Assembly: GCF_036924715.1 (NCBI RefSeq)
Contig: NZ_JAZHSB010000001.1
Location: 6,749,001 to 6,813,000 of the forward strand
Source of the DNA: Bradyrhizobium sp. AZCC 1721
GTDB taxonomy: Bacteria > Pseudomonadota > Alphaproteobacteria > Rhizobiales > Xanthobacteraceae
Direction: 5' to 3'
DNA length: 64,000 nucleotides
Of this stretch, positions 1-10,875 are shown piece after piece; position 1 is the stretch's first letter, and each line of letters begins with the position of its first letter. Under the pieces are notes generated by a model. It had not been told where the DNA came from. It worked only from the letters and a program-made list of their open reading frames with translations, and did not search any database. A program made the position numbers and the translations under genes.

Positions 1-1032
1 GACTCAAAGCTGTGCCAGGGCATCAAGCAGCGCTCTTACCCCGTGGTCGAGAAGAGCGGCATCCTCTGGGCTTATCTCGGCGAAGGCGAACCGCCGGCGT
101 TTCCGGAGATCGACTGTTTTGTGGCGCCCGACAGCCATACCTTTGCGTTCAAGGGGCATATCAACTGCAATTGGCTGCAGGCGCTGGAAGTCGGCATCGA
201 TCCGGCGCACGCCTCCTTCCTGCACCGCTTCTTCGAGGACGAAGACACTTCCACCGCCTACGGCAAGCAGTTCCGCGGTGCGTCCGCCGGCAGCGATATG
301 CCGATGACGAAGATCTTGCGCGAATACGACAACCCGATCATCAACGTCGAACATACCGAGTATGGCCTGCGCCTGATCGCGCTGCGCGAGCTCGACGAAG
401 AGCGCACGCATGTGCGCGTTACCAATCAGCTTTTCCCGCATGGCTTCGTCATCCCGATGAGCACGGAGATGACGATCACGCAGTGGCACGTGCCCATCGA
501 TGACGAGAACTGCTACTGGTATGCGATCTTCACCTCTTACACGACGCCGGTCGACAAGAAGAAGATGCGCGACCAGCGCCTCGAATTGTACGAGCTGCCG
601 GATTACAAGTCGCGCAAGAACAAGAGCAACGATTACGGCTTCGATCCGCACGAACAGGCGACCGCGACCTATACCGGCATGGGGACCGACATCAACGTCC
701 ACGACCAGTGGGCGGTAGAATCGATGGGCCCGATCCAGGACCGCACTAACGAGCATTTGGGACAATCGGACAAGGCGATCGTGCAGTATCGCCGCCTGCT
801 GCGGCAGGAGATCGAGAAGGTGGTCGGCGGCGAAAAGCCGATGCTGTTCCTTGACGCGGCACACGCGCGCAGCATTCAGGGTCCTGCCACCATGGACGGC
901 ATCGGGCCCACGCAGGGCTGGGAAATCTATTGGATGGAAATCGACGTCAAGCGCCGCCGCGGCGCACCTTGGGCCGCGCCGGTGCCGACGGAGATTTCCG
1001 GCAAGGTGCCCCACCTTACGGCGGCGGAGTGA
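1..1032 (+). CDS. Rieske non-heme iron oxygenase, large subunit (5' truncated by window)
   Basis: The reading frame is open from base 1 (DSKLCQ...), so the gene starts upstream and the two Rieske Cys/His pairs lie outside the window. What remains begins in the last part of the Rieske domain (YPVVEKSGILWAYLG) and continues into the catalytic domain. The mononuclear iron site is visible as Asp67-x2-His70-x4-His75, counted from base 1, within NWLQALEVGIDPAHASFLH. This layout matches the phenoxybenzoate/vanillate-type oxygenases, which hydroxylate or demethylate aromatic substrates using a separate reductase. No reductase is visible here. A glutamine-synthetase-family gene follows 118 bp downstream on the same strand. 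The substrate is unknown. Confidence 0.85.
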   Translation, partial: DSKLCQGIKQRSYPVVEKSGILWAYLGEGEPPAFPEIDCFVAPDSHTFAFKGHINCNWLQALEVGIDPAHASFLHRFFEDEDTSTAYGKQFRGASAGSDMPMTKILREYDNPIINVEHTEYGLRLIALRELDEERTHVRVTNQLFPHGFVIPMSTEMTITQWHVPIDDENCYWYAIFTSYTTPVDKKKMRDQRLELYELPDYKSRKNKSNDYGFDPHEQATATYTGMGTDINVHDQWAVESMGPIQDRTNEHLGQSDKAIVQYRRLLRQEIEKVVGGEKPMLFLDAAHARSIQGPATMDGIGPTQGWEIYWMEIDVKRRRGAPWAAPVPTEISGKVPHLTAAE

Positions 1033-1046
1033 TGATGCTCCCTCTT

Positions 1047-1132
1047 CCGTCATTGCGAGCGAAGCGAAGCAATCCATCGCGCCGCACGTGGAGGCATGGA
1101 TTGCTTCGTCGCGTGGCTCCTCGCAATGACGG
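1047..1132. repeat. Palindromic intergenic repeat, 'cattgcgagcgaagc' family, copy 1
   Basis: Inverted arms CCGTCATTGCGAG and CTCGCAATGACGG enclose inner arms CAATCCAT and ATGGATTG, so the transcript would fold into a long hairpin. A second copy with the same arms lies at 34242-34319. It fills the gap between the Rieske gene and the glutamine-synthetase-like gene. Confidence 0.85.
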
Positions 1133-1150
1133 CTACCTCGGAGCAACACG

Positions 1151-2587
1151 TTGAGTTTCGTAGAACGTCACGAGCTGTGGTCGAAAGAGCAGCAGGAGGC
1201 CGCGAGCCGCCTGCGCAAGATCGTCGAGGAGAAAAACCTCGAAGTCGTCCGCCTGTCATTCCCCGACCAGCACGGCATCCTGCGCGGCAAGACGCTGGTC
1301 GCGAGCGAAGCGATTGCCTCGCTGGAAAGCGGCTGCTCCATCACCACGACCATGCTCGCCAAGGACACCTCGCACAAGACGGTGTTTCCCGTATTCACAG
1401 CCGGCGGCGGGTTCGGCATGAAGGAGATGGAAGGCGCCGCCGACGTCTTGATGGTCGCCGACGCCACCACGTTTCGCGTGCTGCCGTGGGCGCCGACCAC
1501 CGGCTGGCTGCTGTGCGATCTCTACTTCAACGATGGCCGTCCGGTGCCGTTCGCCACGCGGCATCTCTACCGCAAGGTGATCGATCTGCTCGGACAGCGC
1601 GGCTACGATTTCGTTGCTGGCCTCGAAGTCGAATTCCATCTCTTCAAGCTCGACGACGCGCATATGGCGCCGGAGGATGCCGGCCAGCCCGGACGCCCGC
1701 CATCGGTGAGCCTGCTGTCGCACGGCTACCAGTATCTCACCGAGCAGCGCTACGACCAGATGGAGCCGGCGCTGGAGATCATCCGCCGTGACGTGCTGGC
1801 GCTCGGCCTTCCCTTGCGATCGGTCGAGGTCGAGTTCGGGCCGAGCCAGTGCGAATTCACCTTCCAGCCGACCAAAGGCCTCGTGCCCGCCGACAACATG
1901 GTGCTGTTCCGCTCGGCCGTAAAACAGATCGCGCGCCGCCATGGCTATCACGCGACCTTCATGTGCCGGCCGAAACTGCCGAACGTGTTCGCTTCGGGCT
2001 GGCACCTGCACCAATCGCTGGTGTCACGCGCCAGCGGCGAGAATGCGTTCATGGCCGGCGACAAGGGCGAGGTGCTGAGCCCGTTTGGACGCGCCTATCT
2101 CGCGGGGCTCCTGGAGCACGCCCGCGCATCCACCGTATTCACGACGCCGACCATCAACGGCTACAAGCGCTACCGCTCCTATTCGCTGGCGCCGGATCGC
2201 GCGATCTGGGGCCGCGACAACCGCGGCGTCATGATCCGCGTGCTCGGCGGTCCGGGCGATGCGGCCACACGGCTGGAAAACCGCATCGGCGAGCCCGCGG
2301 CGAACCCGTATCTTTACATGGCCTCGCAGATTCTCTCAGGCCTCGATGGCGTCGACCGCAAGCTCGATCCGGGGCCGTCAGCGGATGCACCGTACGAGAC
2401 CAAGGCGGCGTTGTTGCCGAAGAGTTTGCGCGAGGCGGTGTTCGCGCTGCAGGACGATCCGTTTTTCCGGCAGGCGCTGGGGGCGGAGTTCGTGGACTAT
2501 TACGTCCACATCAAGAACGCGGAGATCGAACGGTTTCAGGCCGAAGTGTCGGACTGGGAGCATCGCGAATATTTCGAGATGTTTTGA
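1151..2587 (+). CDS. Glutamine synthetase family protein (class I fold; gamma-glutamyl ligase)
   Basis: A 478-aa protein with a TTG start, the first start after the repeat. Family motifs run in order: an N-terminal beta-grasp region with FPDQHGILRGK near residue 40; the metal site GLEVEFHLF near 155; EVEFGPSQCEF near 225; SGWHLHQSL near 285; NGYKRYRSYSLAPDRAIWG near 335; and RLENRIGEPAANPY near 375. Such proteins ATP-dependently join glutamate to ammonia or to an amine. Divergent members are the gamma-glutamylanilide or gamma-glutamylpolyamine synthetases of amine catabolism. Pairing with a Rieske oxygenase recalls aniline-type pathways, but that is inference. It is not obviously the housekeeping GlnA. 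Confidence 0.85.
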   Translation: MSFVERHELWSKEQQEAASRLRKIVEEKNLEVVRLSFPDQHGILRGKTLVASEAIASLESGCSITTTMLAKDTSHKTVFPVFTAGGGFGMKEMEGAADVLMVADATTFRVLPWAPTTGWLLCDLYFNDGRPVPFATRHLYRKVIDLLGQRGYDFVAGLEVEFHLFKLDDAHMAPEDAGQPGRPPSVSLLSHGYQYLTEQRYDQMEPALEIIRRDVLALGLPLRSVEVEFGPSQCEFTFQPTKGLVPADNMVLFRSAVKQIARRHGYHATFMCRPKLPNVFASGWHLHQSLVSRASGENAFMAGDKGEVLSPFGRAYLAGLLEHARASTVFTTPTINGYKRYRSYSLAPDRAIWGRDNRGVMIRVLGGPGDAATRLENRIGEPAANPYLYMASQILSGLDGVDRKLDPGPSADAPYETKAALLPKSLREAVFALQDDPFFRQALGAEFVDYYVHIKNAEIERFQAEVSDWEHREYFEMF

Positions 2588-2607
2588 GGGAGGGGATGAC
2601 GCTCTCT

Positions 2608-2716
2608 CGTCGCCCCTGCAAACGCAGGGGCCCATAACCACCGATGCCAATGATCAGAGGAAGATCATCGACCACCGCCTTAAGTAACAACGGCTGCGGC
2701 GTATGGGTCCCTGCGA
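2608..2716. repeat. Palindromic repeat, 'cgtcgtccctgcgaacgcaggga' family, interrupted by an IS
   Basis: The left arm (CGTCGCCCCTGC...GGGGCCCATAACCAC) starts at 2608. The right arm (GTATGGGTCCCTGCG) starts at 2701 and is cut by the insertion sequence. Its last bases resume beyond the IS as GCGCAGGGACGACGG at 4213-4227. Other copies lie at 10621, 40742, 40889, 48322 (variant) and 49649. Confidence 0.8.
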
Positions 2717-4212
2717 ACGCACTAGGGCATCTACACGCTTGCCGGGCCATATACGAGGAGTTGGAAGCGAGCCATTCCCATGTGGAAGGTGATTGGTCCA
2801 GGTGGGCGATGAGAGGCGTAACCGGTCCATCCGCCGAGCTTTGCGATGATCCATGCCGCCCAGGCGACAGTGTTGGGGCGATGGTGGTTCTTCTGGAGCT
2901 CGGTGCGGCCTTTCAGGGTTTTGTTGATGGCCTTGAGCGCTTCGATCTCGTCCGGCGTGAACACAAATTCGACCTGCAATTGTTCGCCGCCATTGCGGGC
3001 TTGAACGAGCTGGATGACGATACATGCTACTCTGGTGGCGATCGCCACGAGTTTGATCAGGCCTTCAGCGCTGTCGAGCTGACTATCCTCGATGCGCAGA
3101 CCCTGGCTCTTCAGCGAGCGAAAGAGCTGTTCGATGATCCAGCGCTGCTTGTACCAGGAGACGATCCGCCAGGCATCGGCGGCGGTGACGACCGGATGAG
3201 TGGTCAGGAGCAACCAATGAATGGGCTTGGCGCTCTTCGGGGGGTGCAACTCGACGACCTCCACGAAGCTGACTTTGACGCCCTGTGGCAGGTCTTTCAC
3301 GCCGGGGCGCTGCGGTCGTTTGAGCACAACGGTTCCCAGGCGCATGGAGAGGTGGGCCTGGCGACCGTGGCGATCCATTCGCTTTGGTAGATCGATCACC
3401 GCCTTGTCGCAGAAGCGGGCCCGCGCGACCGCCTGATAAAGCGTGCCGCCATCGACCAGCGCATGGTCGTGCATGGCGCGCGACAGGAGGTGGACATTGT
3501 CAGCGGGTGTCAGCGACCAGTGAGCAAAGAAATCCCCCTCGCGGTCGTTGACGACGGTGATCATACGAGCAGCGACCAGAACCTCGCAGCCTTGCTTAGC
3601 CGTCGTCACCCAGCGCGCCGATTCCTTGTCGGCCAAGGCGCGCTTCTCGTGAGCGATCCTGGCCTTGCGCTTGCGCGTCCACACCTCACCGCCGGTGAGC
3701 CCGAGACAGACCCCGCTATCGGCATCGACCGCCATCATGGCATGCAGCAGCACGCCGCGAGCATTGCCTTTGCCGACCTTGCCCAAGTCGCGCCGATGTC
3801 CCGGACGAGTGTGGAAGTTGATCTCGCTGGTGTCCTGGATCGACAGCACATGACGCCCGCTGACCGCCATCGACGTCTGCAGGCTCCAGCCTTCAATCAG
3901 CTTGTCGATCGTGACTTGCGGATTGTTCACAAACCGCCAGAACGCCATGTTCGCGGCCCAGTTGCCCTGCGCCATCTGGCGCAAACAGACACTGCGCGTG
4001 CAAAGCATAGCCCGGAGAAGCGCCGCCCCCTTTTATCGAGGCGAACGTCTCCAAACTTACCCAGGGACAAATCCGGTTCCTGCTGCATCTCTGGCGCTCC
4101 TTCGAATCAAAGCGCCAGAGAGAGAATCATACAAAACGCTGCGGCGAACGCACATCATGCCGCCCCGAGTCAATCTGTCGCGTCCCCAAGACGTGTAGAT
4201 GCCCTAGTGCGT
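2717..4212. mobile_element. IS4-family insertion sequence, 1496 bp, with 21-bp perfect terminal inverted repeats
   Basis: The ends are exact inverted repeats. Bases 2717-2737 begin ACGCACTAGGGCATCTACAC, and the reverse complement of 4192-4212 is identical over 21 bp. The element carries a single transposase on the minus strand whose stop codon lies inside the left repeat. The target is the centre of a palindromic intergenic repeat, so the flanking bases CTGCG and CGCAG are themselves inverted. That makes the true outer edge of the repeat and the target duplication hard to define, and no clear duplication is visible. Confidence 0.85.
2731..4088 (-). pseudogene. IS4-family transposase, apparently frameshifted near its N-terminus
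   Basis: The main frame (2731-4008, 425 aa) has the IS4 hallmarks: SIQDTSEIN with the first catalytic Asp, VVNDREGDFF with the second, and the Y-x2-R-x3-E-x6-K signature in YKQRWIIEQLFRSLK. Upstream, an ATG at 4088 opens MQQEPDLSLGKFGDVRLDKR in another frame, and this matches the N-terminal DNA-binding domain of Tn5/IS4 enzymes. The two frames join at a run of A4 then G5 in the gene (+ strand 4026-4034). One extra G would give a continuous protein reading KRGAALLRAMLC. The choices are a one-base deletion, a sequencing error, or slippage on the A4G5 run. Confidence 0.75.
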
Positions 4213-4237
4213 GCGCAGGGACGACGGCAGAGGTAGC

Positions 4238-5718
<1,481 letters not shown>

Positions 5719-5726
<8 letters not shown>

Positions 5727-6666
5727 GGCTCAACCTCCCGAGCAGGCCCATGATGCCGCCGCGCGCGAACAGCACGATCAGCAGCAATAGCGGGCCCATG
5801 ATCAGCGCCCAATATTCGGTGAATTGCGACAGGACTTCTTCCAGCAGGAGGAACACGATGGTCCCCAGGACGGGACCGAACAGCGAGCCCATGCCGCCGA
5901 AGACCACCATCACCATGAGTTCGCCGGAACGGGTCCAGTACATCCCGGCCGGGCTGATGAAATCGGTGTTGTTGGCGAGCAGCGCCCCGGCGAGGCCGCA
6001 GATCGTGCCGGAGATGACGAAAGAGACGAGCCTGTAGCGGTTGGCGTGAAAGCCGATCGCCTGCATACGCTGTTCGTTGGAGCGCACGCCCTGTACCACC
6101 ATGCCGAAGCGCGAATTGACGATGCGCCAGATCAGGTAGACGCCGCCGAATAGGCAGAAGAGGCAAAGGTAATAGAACTGTACGCGGTTCGACAGGTCGA
6201 TCAGGCCTGCGAAATCGCTGCGCTTGTAGATGGTGAGGCCGTCGTCGCCGCCATAGCGAGAGAGGCCTGAGGCGATGTAATAGGCCATCTGCGCGAAGGC
6301 GAGCGTGATCATGATGAAATAGACGCCGCGTGTGCGGAGGCTGAGCGCACCGATCACGAGCGCATAAAGCGCCGACAGTGCCAGCGCAACCGGCCACTGG
6401 ATGAAGCCGGAGCCGATGCCTTCATGGGCGAGGATGCCCACCGCATAGCCGCCAATGCCGAGATAGGCGGCGTGGCCAAAGCTCATCATGCCGCCATAGC
6501 CCATGATGAGATTGAGGCTCGCGGCCGCCAGCGCGAAAATGACGATGCGGGTGAACAGCGTCAGAATGAAGATGTTGCCGGTCAGTGCCGAATAGGCCGG
6601 CAGCACGGTGAGGCCAAGCGCGACAAGCGCCACGATGACGTTGCGGGCGTTGATGTGAGATTTCAT
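5719..6666 (-). CDS. livM: Branched-chain amino acid-type ABC transporter permease LivM
   Basis: A 315-aa inner-membrane permease with about eight to nine hydrophobic segments. It carries the family signature LIMGYGGMMSFGHAAYLGIGGYA near residue 50-75, which is the BPD_transp_2 fold. It overlaps livH by the four-base ATGA (6663-6666). It forms the transport channel with LivH. Confidence 0.92.
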
Positions 6667-7580
6667 CGCTTGGCAGCCGGAAACAGCCCCTCAGGCCGCA
6701 CGACGAGGACGATGGCCATCAGGAGATAGATCAGCATCGACGACAGAGCGGGTGCGGCGGTGGAAGCGGCGGCGGAACTCAGCACGGTGCGCAGCAGATC
6801 GGGCAGGAAGGCGCGGCCGAGCGTATCGATCATGCCGACGAAGATCGCGGCCATGAAGGCGCCGCGGATCGAGCCGATGCCGCCGATCACGATGATAACG
6901 AAAGCGAGGATCAGGATGTTCTCGCCCATGCCGATCTGCACGGTCAGGATCGGCGCCTGCATCAGGCCGGCAAGGCCTGCGAGCGCCGCGCCAAGTCCGA
7001 ACACCAGCGTGAACAACAGTTTGATGTTGATGCCGAGCGCGCCGATCATTTCACGGTTGGAGGCGCCGGCGCGGATCAACATGCCGATCCTGGTCCGCAT
7101 CACCACGATATAAAGCAATGCCGCAACCGCCAGCGCGACCACGATGATCGACAGCCGGTAGGCCGGATAGAACACGCCGGGGACGATCTGCACCGGGACG
7201 GTCAGCCAGGCCGGCAGCGGCAGCGACAGGCCGGCGGGGCCCCAGATCAGCCGCACCGCGTCGTTGAAGAACAGAATCAGCCCGAAGGTCGCCAGCACCT
7301 GATCGAGATGGTCACGGCCGTAAAGATGTCGCAGTGCGATGAATTCGAGCGCGATGCCCAGTAGCAGCGTGGCGCCGAGCGCCAGCAATATGCCGAGCAC
7401 AAAACTATTCGTCCAGGCGACAAAGGTCGCCGCGAAATAGGCGCCCATCATGTAGAGCGAGCCGTGCGCCAGATTGACGAAGTCCATGATGCCGAACACC
7501 AGCGTCAAGCCGGCCGCCAGCAGGAACAGCAGCAGGCCGAACTGCAGGCCGTTCAGCGATTGTTCAACGAGGACGAGCAT
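6663..7580 (-). CDS. livH: Branched-chain amino acid-type ABC transporter permease LivH
   Basis: A 305-aa inner-membrane permease. The N-terminal segment MLVLVEQSLNGLQFGLLLFL leads into VFGIMDFVNLAHGSLYMMGAY, the conserved LivH motif. There are roughly eight transmembrane helices and a typical C-terminus (RPEGLFPAAKR). It follows the binding-protein gene after 147 bp and overlaps livM by 4 bp. Confidence 0.92.
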   Translation of the reverse strand: MLVLVEQSLNGLQFGLLLFLLAAGLTLVFGIMDFVNLAHGSLYMMGAYFAATFVAWTNSFVLGILLALGATLLLGIALEFIALRHLYGRDHLDQVLATFGLILFFNDAVRLIWGPAGLSLPLPAWLTVPVQIVPGVFYPAYRLSIIVVALAVAALLYIVVMRTRIGMLIRAGASNREMIGALGINIKLLFTLVFGLGAALAGLAGLMQAPILTVQIGMGENILILAFVIIVIGGIGSIRGAFMAAIFVGMIDTLGRAFLPDLLRTVLSSAAASTAAPALSSMLIYLLMAIVLVVRPEGLFPAAKR

Positions 7581-7727
7581 GAACCTAAAACTCTAGACCT
7601 AACAAAACAGCGGCAGCACATCTGCGCCGCCGCCATTTTTCTTGTTGGGCGGATGATCTGTCGTTAACCGCCCCCGGGTCAAGCCCGAGGGCGCGCTCCG
7701 GCGATCATGCACCGGCCATGCCAACAA

Positions 7728-8904
7728 TCACTTCTTCATCGGACATTTGTCGTGGAAGCGATCCTGGTCGTCCTTGACGATGGTCGCCACCGTCTTCAGC
7801 GAGAGCTGGCCGTCGGCGTCCTTGACCACGTCCTGCAGGTAGAAATTCTGGATCGGAATGTGGTTGTTGCCGTATTTGAACGGGCCGCGCACGGACTTGA
7901 AGTTGGCCTTCTCCATCTCGGCCTTCATCTCGTCCTTCTTCGAGGTGTCGCCCTTCACCGCGACCACCGCGCTGTTGATCAGGTTCGCGGCGTCATAGGA
8001 CTGCGCGCCGTAGAAGGTCGGGCGCAGGCCGGTGTACTTCTTGCGGTAGTCCTCGACGAACTTCTTGTTCTCGGGGAACGGCAAATCGTTGACCCATTGC
8101 TGCGCGCCGGGCACGCCGATTGCATTGTCCTTCTGCAGCGGCAGCGACAATTCGTCGATCGTGAACGCGGTATAGAGCGGGATCTGCCCCTTGAGGCCCG
8201 CCTGGGCGTATTGATTGAGGAACTGGACACCGGCCGCGCCCGGATAGAACACGAAGATCGACTCGGCCTTGGAATTCTTCGCCTTGGTGAGCTCGGCGGA
8301 GAAGTCGAGCTGGCTCGGCCACACCGTGTATTCCTCGCCTACGACCTGGCCCTTGAAGGTGCTTTTGACGCCGGCCAGCATGTCCTTGCCGGCGGCATAG
8401 TTCGGGCCGATCAGGAACACTGACTTCACGCCCTTCTGGTTCATGTAGGTGCCGACCGCCTGCGGGGTCTGGTCGTTCTGCCAGGAGGTCGAGAACACGT
8501 AAGGCGAACAGAGATCGCCGGCGAGCTGCGAGGGACCGGCATTGGACGTGATCAGGAAGGTCTTGCTGTCGACCGCGGTCTTCAGCGACGCCAGCAGCAC
8601 GTTCGACCAGATGTAGCCGACGACGAAATCGACCTTGTCGGACTGGATCAGCTTCTCGGTCTTCTGCTTGCCGACGTCAGGCTTCTGGCCGTCGTCTTCA
8701 TAGATCACCTCGACCGGCTTGCCGCCCATCTTGCGGCCGAGATGGTCGAGCGCCAGCTCGAACGAGTTGCGCATGTCGTTGCCGATCACAGCAGTCGGGC
8801 CGCTGAAGGTCGAGACAAAGCCGATTTTGATGGTGTCGCCAGCGAGCGCGGGCTGCGCCAGCGCCAGAATTGTTGCGCCCCGCCAGCCAGAATGCCTTTT
8901 TCAT
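7728..8904 (-). pseudogene. livK: Branched-chain amino acid-type ABC transporter binding protein, frameshifted in its signal peptide
   Basis: The ATG at 8904 follows a strong Shine-Dalgarno (CAGGAGGGG) and opens MKKAFWLAG, a signal-peptide start. The rest, LALAQPALAGDTIKIGFVS onward (about 380 aa, Peripla_BP_6 fold), is in another frame. Removing one G from the G4 run (+ strand 8878-8881) restores a continuous protein of about 391 aa with a signal peptide and an ALA-type cleavage site. Without it, translation could only start at an internal GTG or ATG after the signal. The gene is first of livKHMGF, so its loss would cripple uptake. A sequencing error is quite possible. Confidence 0.8.
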
Positions 8905-9317
8905 AATCACTCCCCTCCTGTTTATCACTCAAAACCCGGTCAACCGGGCGACCGGCAACGCTTGCTCCGCGCGCCTCTTATCTGTGAGGTATTTTGTGCG
9001 CGAAATCGCCGGTCAGCGGCAAGCATGAACCCAAGGCTCCGGTTAGAACCTTCGGCGCATGCTTAAGCCACCTGCACCATAATTCGTGGATGGCGGGGAT
9101 GGCAAGAAATATAATGCCGGTTGCCCCGGACAGACCAAGGGACCGGCTGGGGGCTACCTGACATTTTTCAATCTCCCCTCGCCTCCATCCATGAAAGGCT
9201 CGAGATCAATATCGAGGACGCCCGGCAGCGCCGTCTCACAAATCATTTTATGCTTAAAACAATTTTCCGCAAGGGTGGAATCGCGTATTTCCACCTTCAC
9301 CATCCAGAAGCGCTCGT
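8905..9317. other. Intergenic region without a supported gene
   Basis: This lies between the livK start and the stop of the ECF sigma gene, both on the minus strand. It must hold the promoter of the liv operon. I see no repeat copy, sigma-54 motif, tRNA or convincing short ORF; the open frames here lack ribosome binding sites and protein-like composition. Confidence 0.6.
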
Positions 9318-10205
9318 TCAGATCAGATATTCAGCGCCATCGATGACGTAAGGCGCGTGGCGGAAATCCCTGATGGTCGCGACCTTGCCGGCCGACCAGC
9401 CCAGCAGCACGAAATATTTCGGCTTGGCATCGCCTTCGTTGGGATCGAACACCAGGATGGCGGGACGTCCCTCCACCAGGCCCGGCACCAGGTGCCAGTC
9501 GCTCACTTTGTCGTAGTTGCCGAAATAGCGGGACACTTCGGCCTTGCCACGCAAGTGGGTTCTGCTGACGAGATCGAGCCTGACATCGTCTGTAATCATG
9601 GCGCGGATCGCGTCGAAATCGCGGGCGTTGAAATGGGCAACATAGGCGCCGAGCCGCTCGCGATCGGCGTCGGATAGTTTTTGTGGCGGCGCGTCGTCCG
9701 GCTCGTCGGCGATTTCCCGCAACTGCGCGCGGCCGCGATGCAGCGCGGCCTTGGCCGCGGGCAGGCTGCAATCCATCACCTCGCAGACTTCCTTCAGCGA
9801 GCAGCCGAGCACGTCCATCAGGATCACGCTCGCACGCTGTGGCACCGGCAATCGCATGAAGGTGCGCAAGGAGGTCGCGGCGATCTGGCGGCTCGCCACG
9901 GCATCGAGCTGGTCAACGATCATGTCCACCTCCGCTGGTCCCCGGAGCGCCTCCTGGCGCCTGCGCCGGCGCAGGAAATCCAGCGCGGTGTTGTGCGCAA
10001 TGCGAAACAGCCAGCCTTCGGGATTGCCGAGCGTGCCGGCGGAGGCATGCGCCTCCACCGCCTTGATCATGGCATCCTGCAGCACGTCCTCGCCGTCGAT
10101 GACGGAGCCCACCATGCGCGCGCAATAGCGATGCAGCTTTGGGCGCATCGCCACCAGCAGGCGTTCGATGTCGAAGGCGGCGGACGTCTCGGGACCCTCT
10201 GTCAT
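9318..10205 (-). CDS. ECF sigma-70 factor with C-terminal SnoaL-like domain (SigJ/ECF41-type)
   Basis: A 295-aa protein. Region 2 spans about residues 12-75, with the core-binding stretch DGEDVLQDAMIKA and the DNA-melting part WLFRIAHNTALDFLRRRRR. Region 4 spans about 105-165, with a helix-turn-helix GCSLKEVCEVMDCSLPAAKAALHRGR. The last 120 residues form an NTF2/SnoaL-like domain (FNARDFDAIRAMITDDVRLDLV...). In this ECF group the tail replaces a separate anti-sigma factor and modulates activity; that is family knowledge. Its ATG abuts the stop of the preceding small gene, so the two are co-transcribed. Confidence 0.88.
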   Translation of the reverse strand: MTEGPETSAAFDIERLLVAMRPKLHRYCARMVGSVIDGEDVLQDAMIKAVEAHASAGTLGNPEGWLFRIAHNTALDFLRRRRRQEALRGPAEVDMIVDQLDAVASRQIAATSLRTFMRLPVPQRASVILMDVLGCSLKEVCEVMDCSLPAAKAALHRGRAQLREIADEPDDAPPQKLSDADRERLGAYVAHFNARDFDAIRAMITDDVRLDLVSRTHLRGKAEVSRYFGNYDKVSDWHLVPGLVEGRPAILVFDPNEGDAKPKYFVLLGWSAGKVATIRDFRHAPYVIDGAEYLI

Positions 10206-10536
10206 TTAGACTCCGGCAAGCGCGTTCTCGGTCTCGCGCAACATGCGATAATTGCCGACGACGGTCACACCTTTCGGCAGCGGCGGTTCGGCGCAACGCT
10301 CGCGAATGCCGTTCTGGAATGCCTGAAACGCCGCCAGTTTCGGCAAGGCGCTGGAGCCGTCGTCGGCTGCGGTCTCGACGAAAATGGATGAACGTATCAT
10401 CCTCCAGCCGCAGCGACAGATAGCGAAAGCCCTCCGGCTGGGCCGCCTGCAATTCGGCAAACACCGCCGCCACCAATTCGGCGTTCCTGTCGCTCATTTC
10501 CGGCTTGGTTTTGTACCTGATCACGGTTCGTCTCAT
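10206..10536 (-). pseudogene. Small conserved hypothetical protein, apparent single-base frameshift
   Basis: The ATG at 10536 follows a good ribosome site (GAGGAGAAAGCC) and gives MRRTVIRYKTKPEMSDRN...DDTFIHF. The frame then derails. Deleting one T from a T4 run (+ strand AAAA at 10381-10384) restores ...FIHFVETAADDG...GIRERCAEPP and runs to the stop at 10206, a protein of about 109 aa. The length of 331 bp is one base over a multiple of three. It lies directly upstream of the ECF sigma gene and is probably co-expressed with it. I recognise no characterised function, although the fold may be a ferredoxin-like monooxygenase type. Confidence 0.65.
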
Positions 10537-10620
10537 GGCTTTCTCCTCATTTTGCGGCCATCTCGACCCCAAGGACGTTTGGGATTGGGCAAAGGATGCT
10601 GTGGCAGGAAATTTATTTTG

Positions 10621-10767
10621 CCGTCGTCCCTGCGAACGCAGGGACCCATAACCACAGAAGGGTATTGTTGAGAACGCTGGAGCCGCAGCACGGCGCCACA
10701 ACAAAATCCTGTGGTTATGGGTCCCGGCTCCTGATGCGCAATTGCGCATAAGGGCCGGGACGACGGC
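10621..10767. repeat. Palindromic repeat, 'cgtcgtccctgcgaacgcaggga' family
   Basis: Outer arms CCGTCGTCCC and GGGACGACGGC and inner arms CCATAACCACA and TGTGGTTATGG make a long imperfect hairpin. The right arm carries an extra small palindrome, TGCGCAATTGCGCA. It occupies much of the gap upstream of the NADH dehydrogenase gene. Confidence 0.85.
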
Positions 10768-10875
10768 ATCATACGCTTTCGCTATCGACCGATTGACAAA
10801 GGCGTATTGGAGCGGAGCCGCAAATGGCTACATAATCCAGTGCGTTGAGACATCTGAAACCGGGGTCGCATTCCC

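Noticed and set aside
4..1149. Long minus-strand open frame of 381 codons
   Set aside because: It is antisense to the Rieske oxygenase, which has clear family motifs. GC-rich sequence commonly keeps a mirror frame open; the protein has no domain-like sequence.
2644..3390. Plus-strand open frame over the insertion sequence
   Set aside because: It overlaps the transposase, which carries the full set of IS4 catalytic residues on the other strand.
2708..4225. A target-site duplication flanking the IS
   Set aside because: Bases on both sides are inverted parts of the host palindrome (CTGCG/CGCAG). I could not identify a direct repeat with confidence.
9086..9346. Short ORFs in the gap upstream of livK
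   Set aside because: There is no ribosome binding site, no recognisable motif, and they run into the end of the ECF sigma gene.
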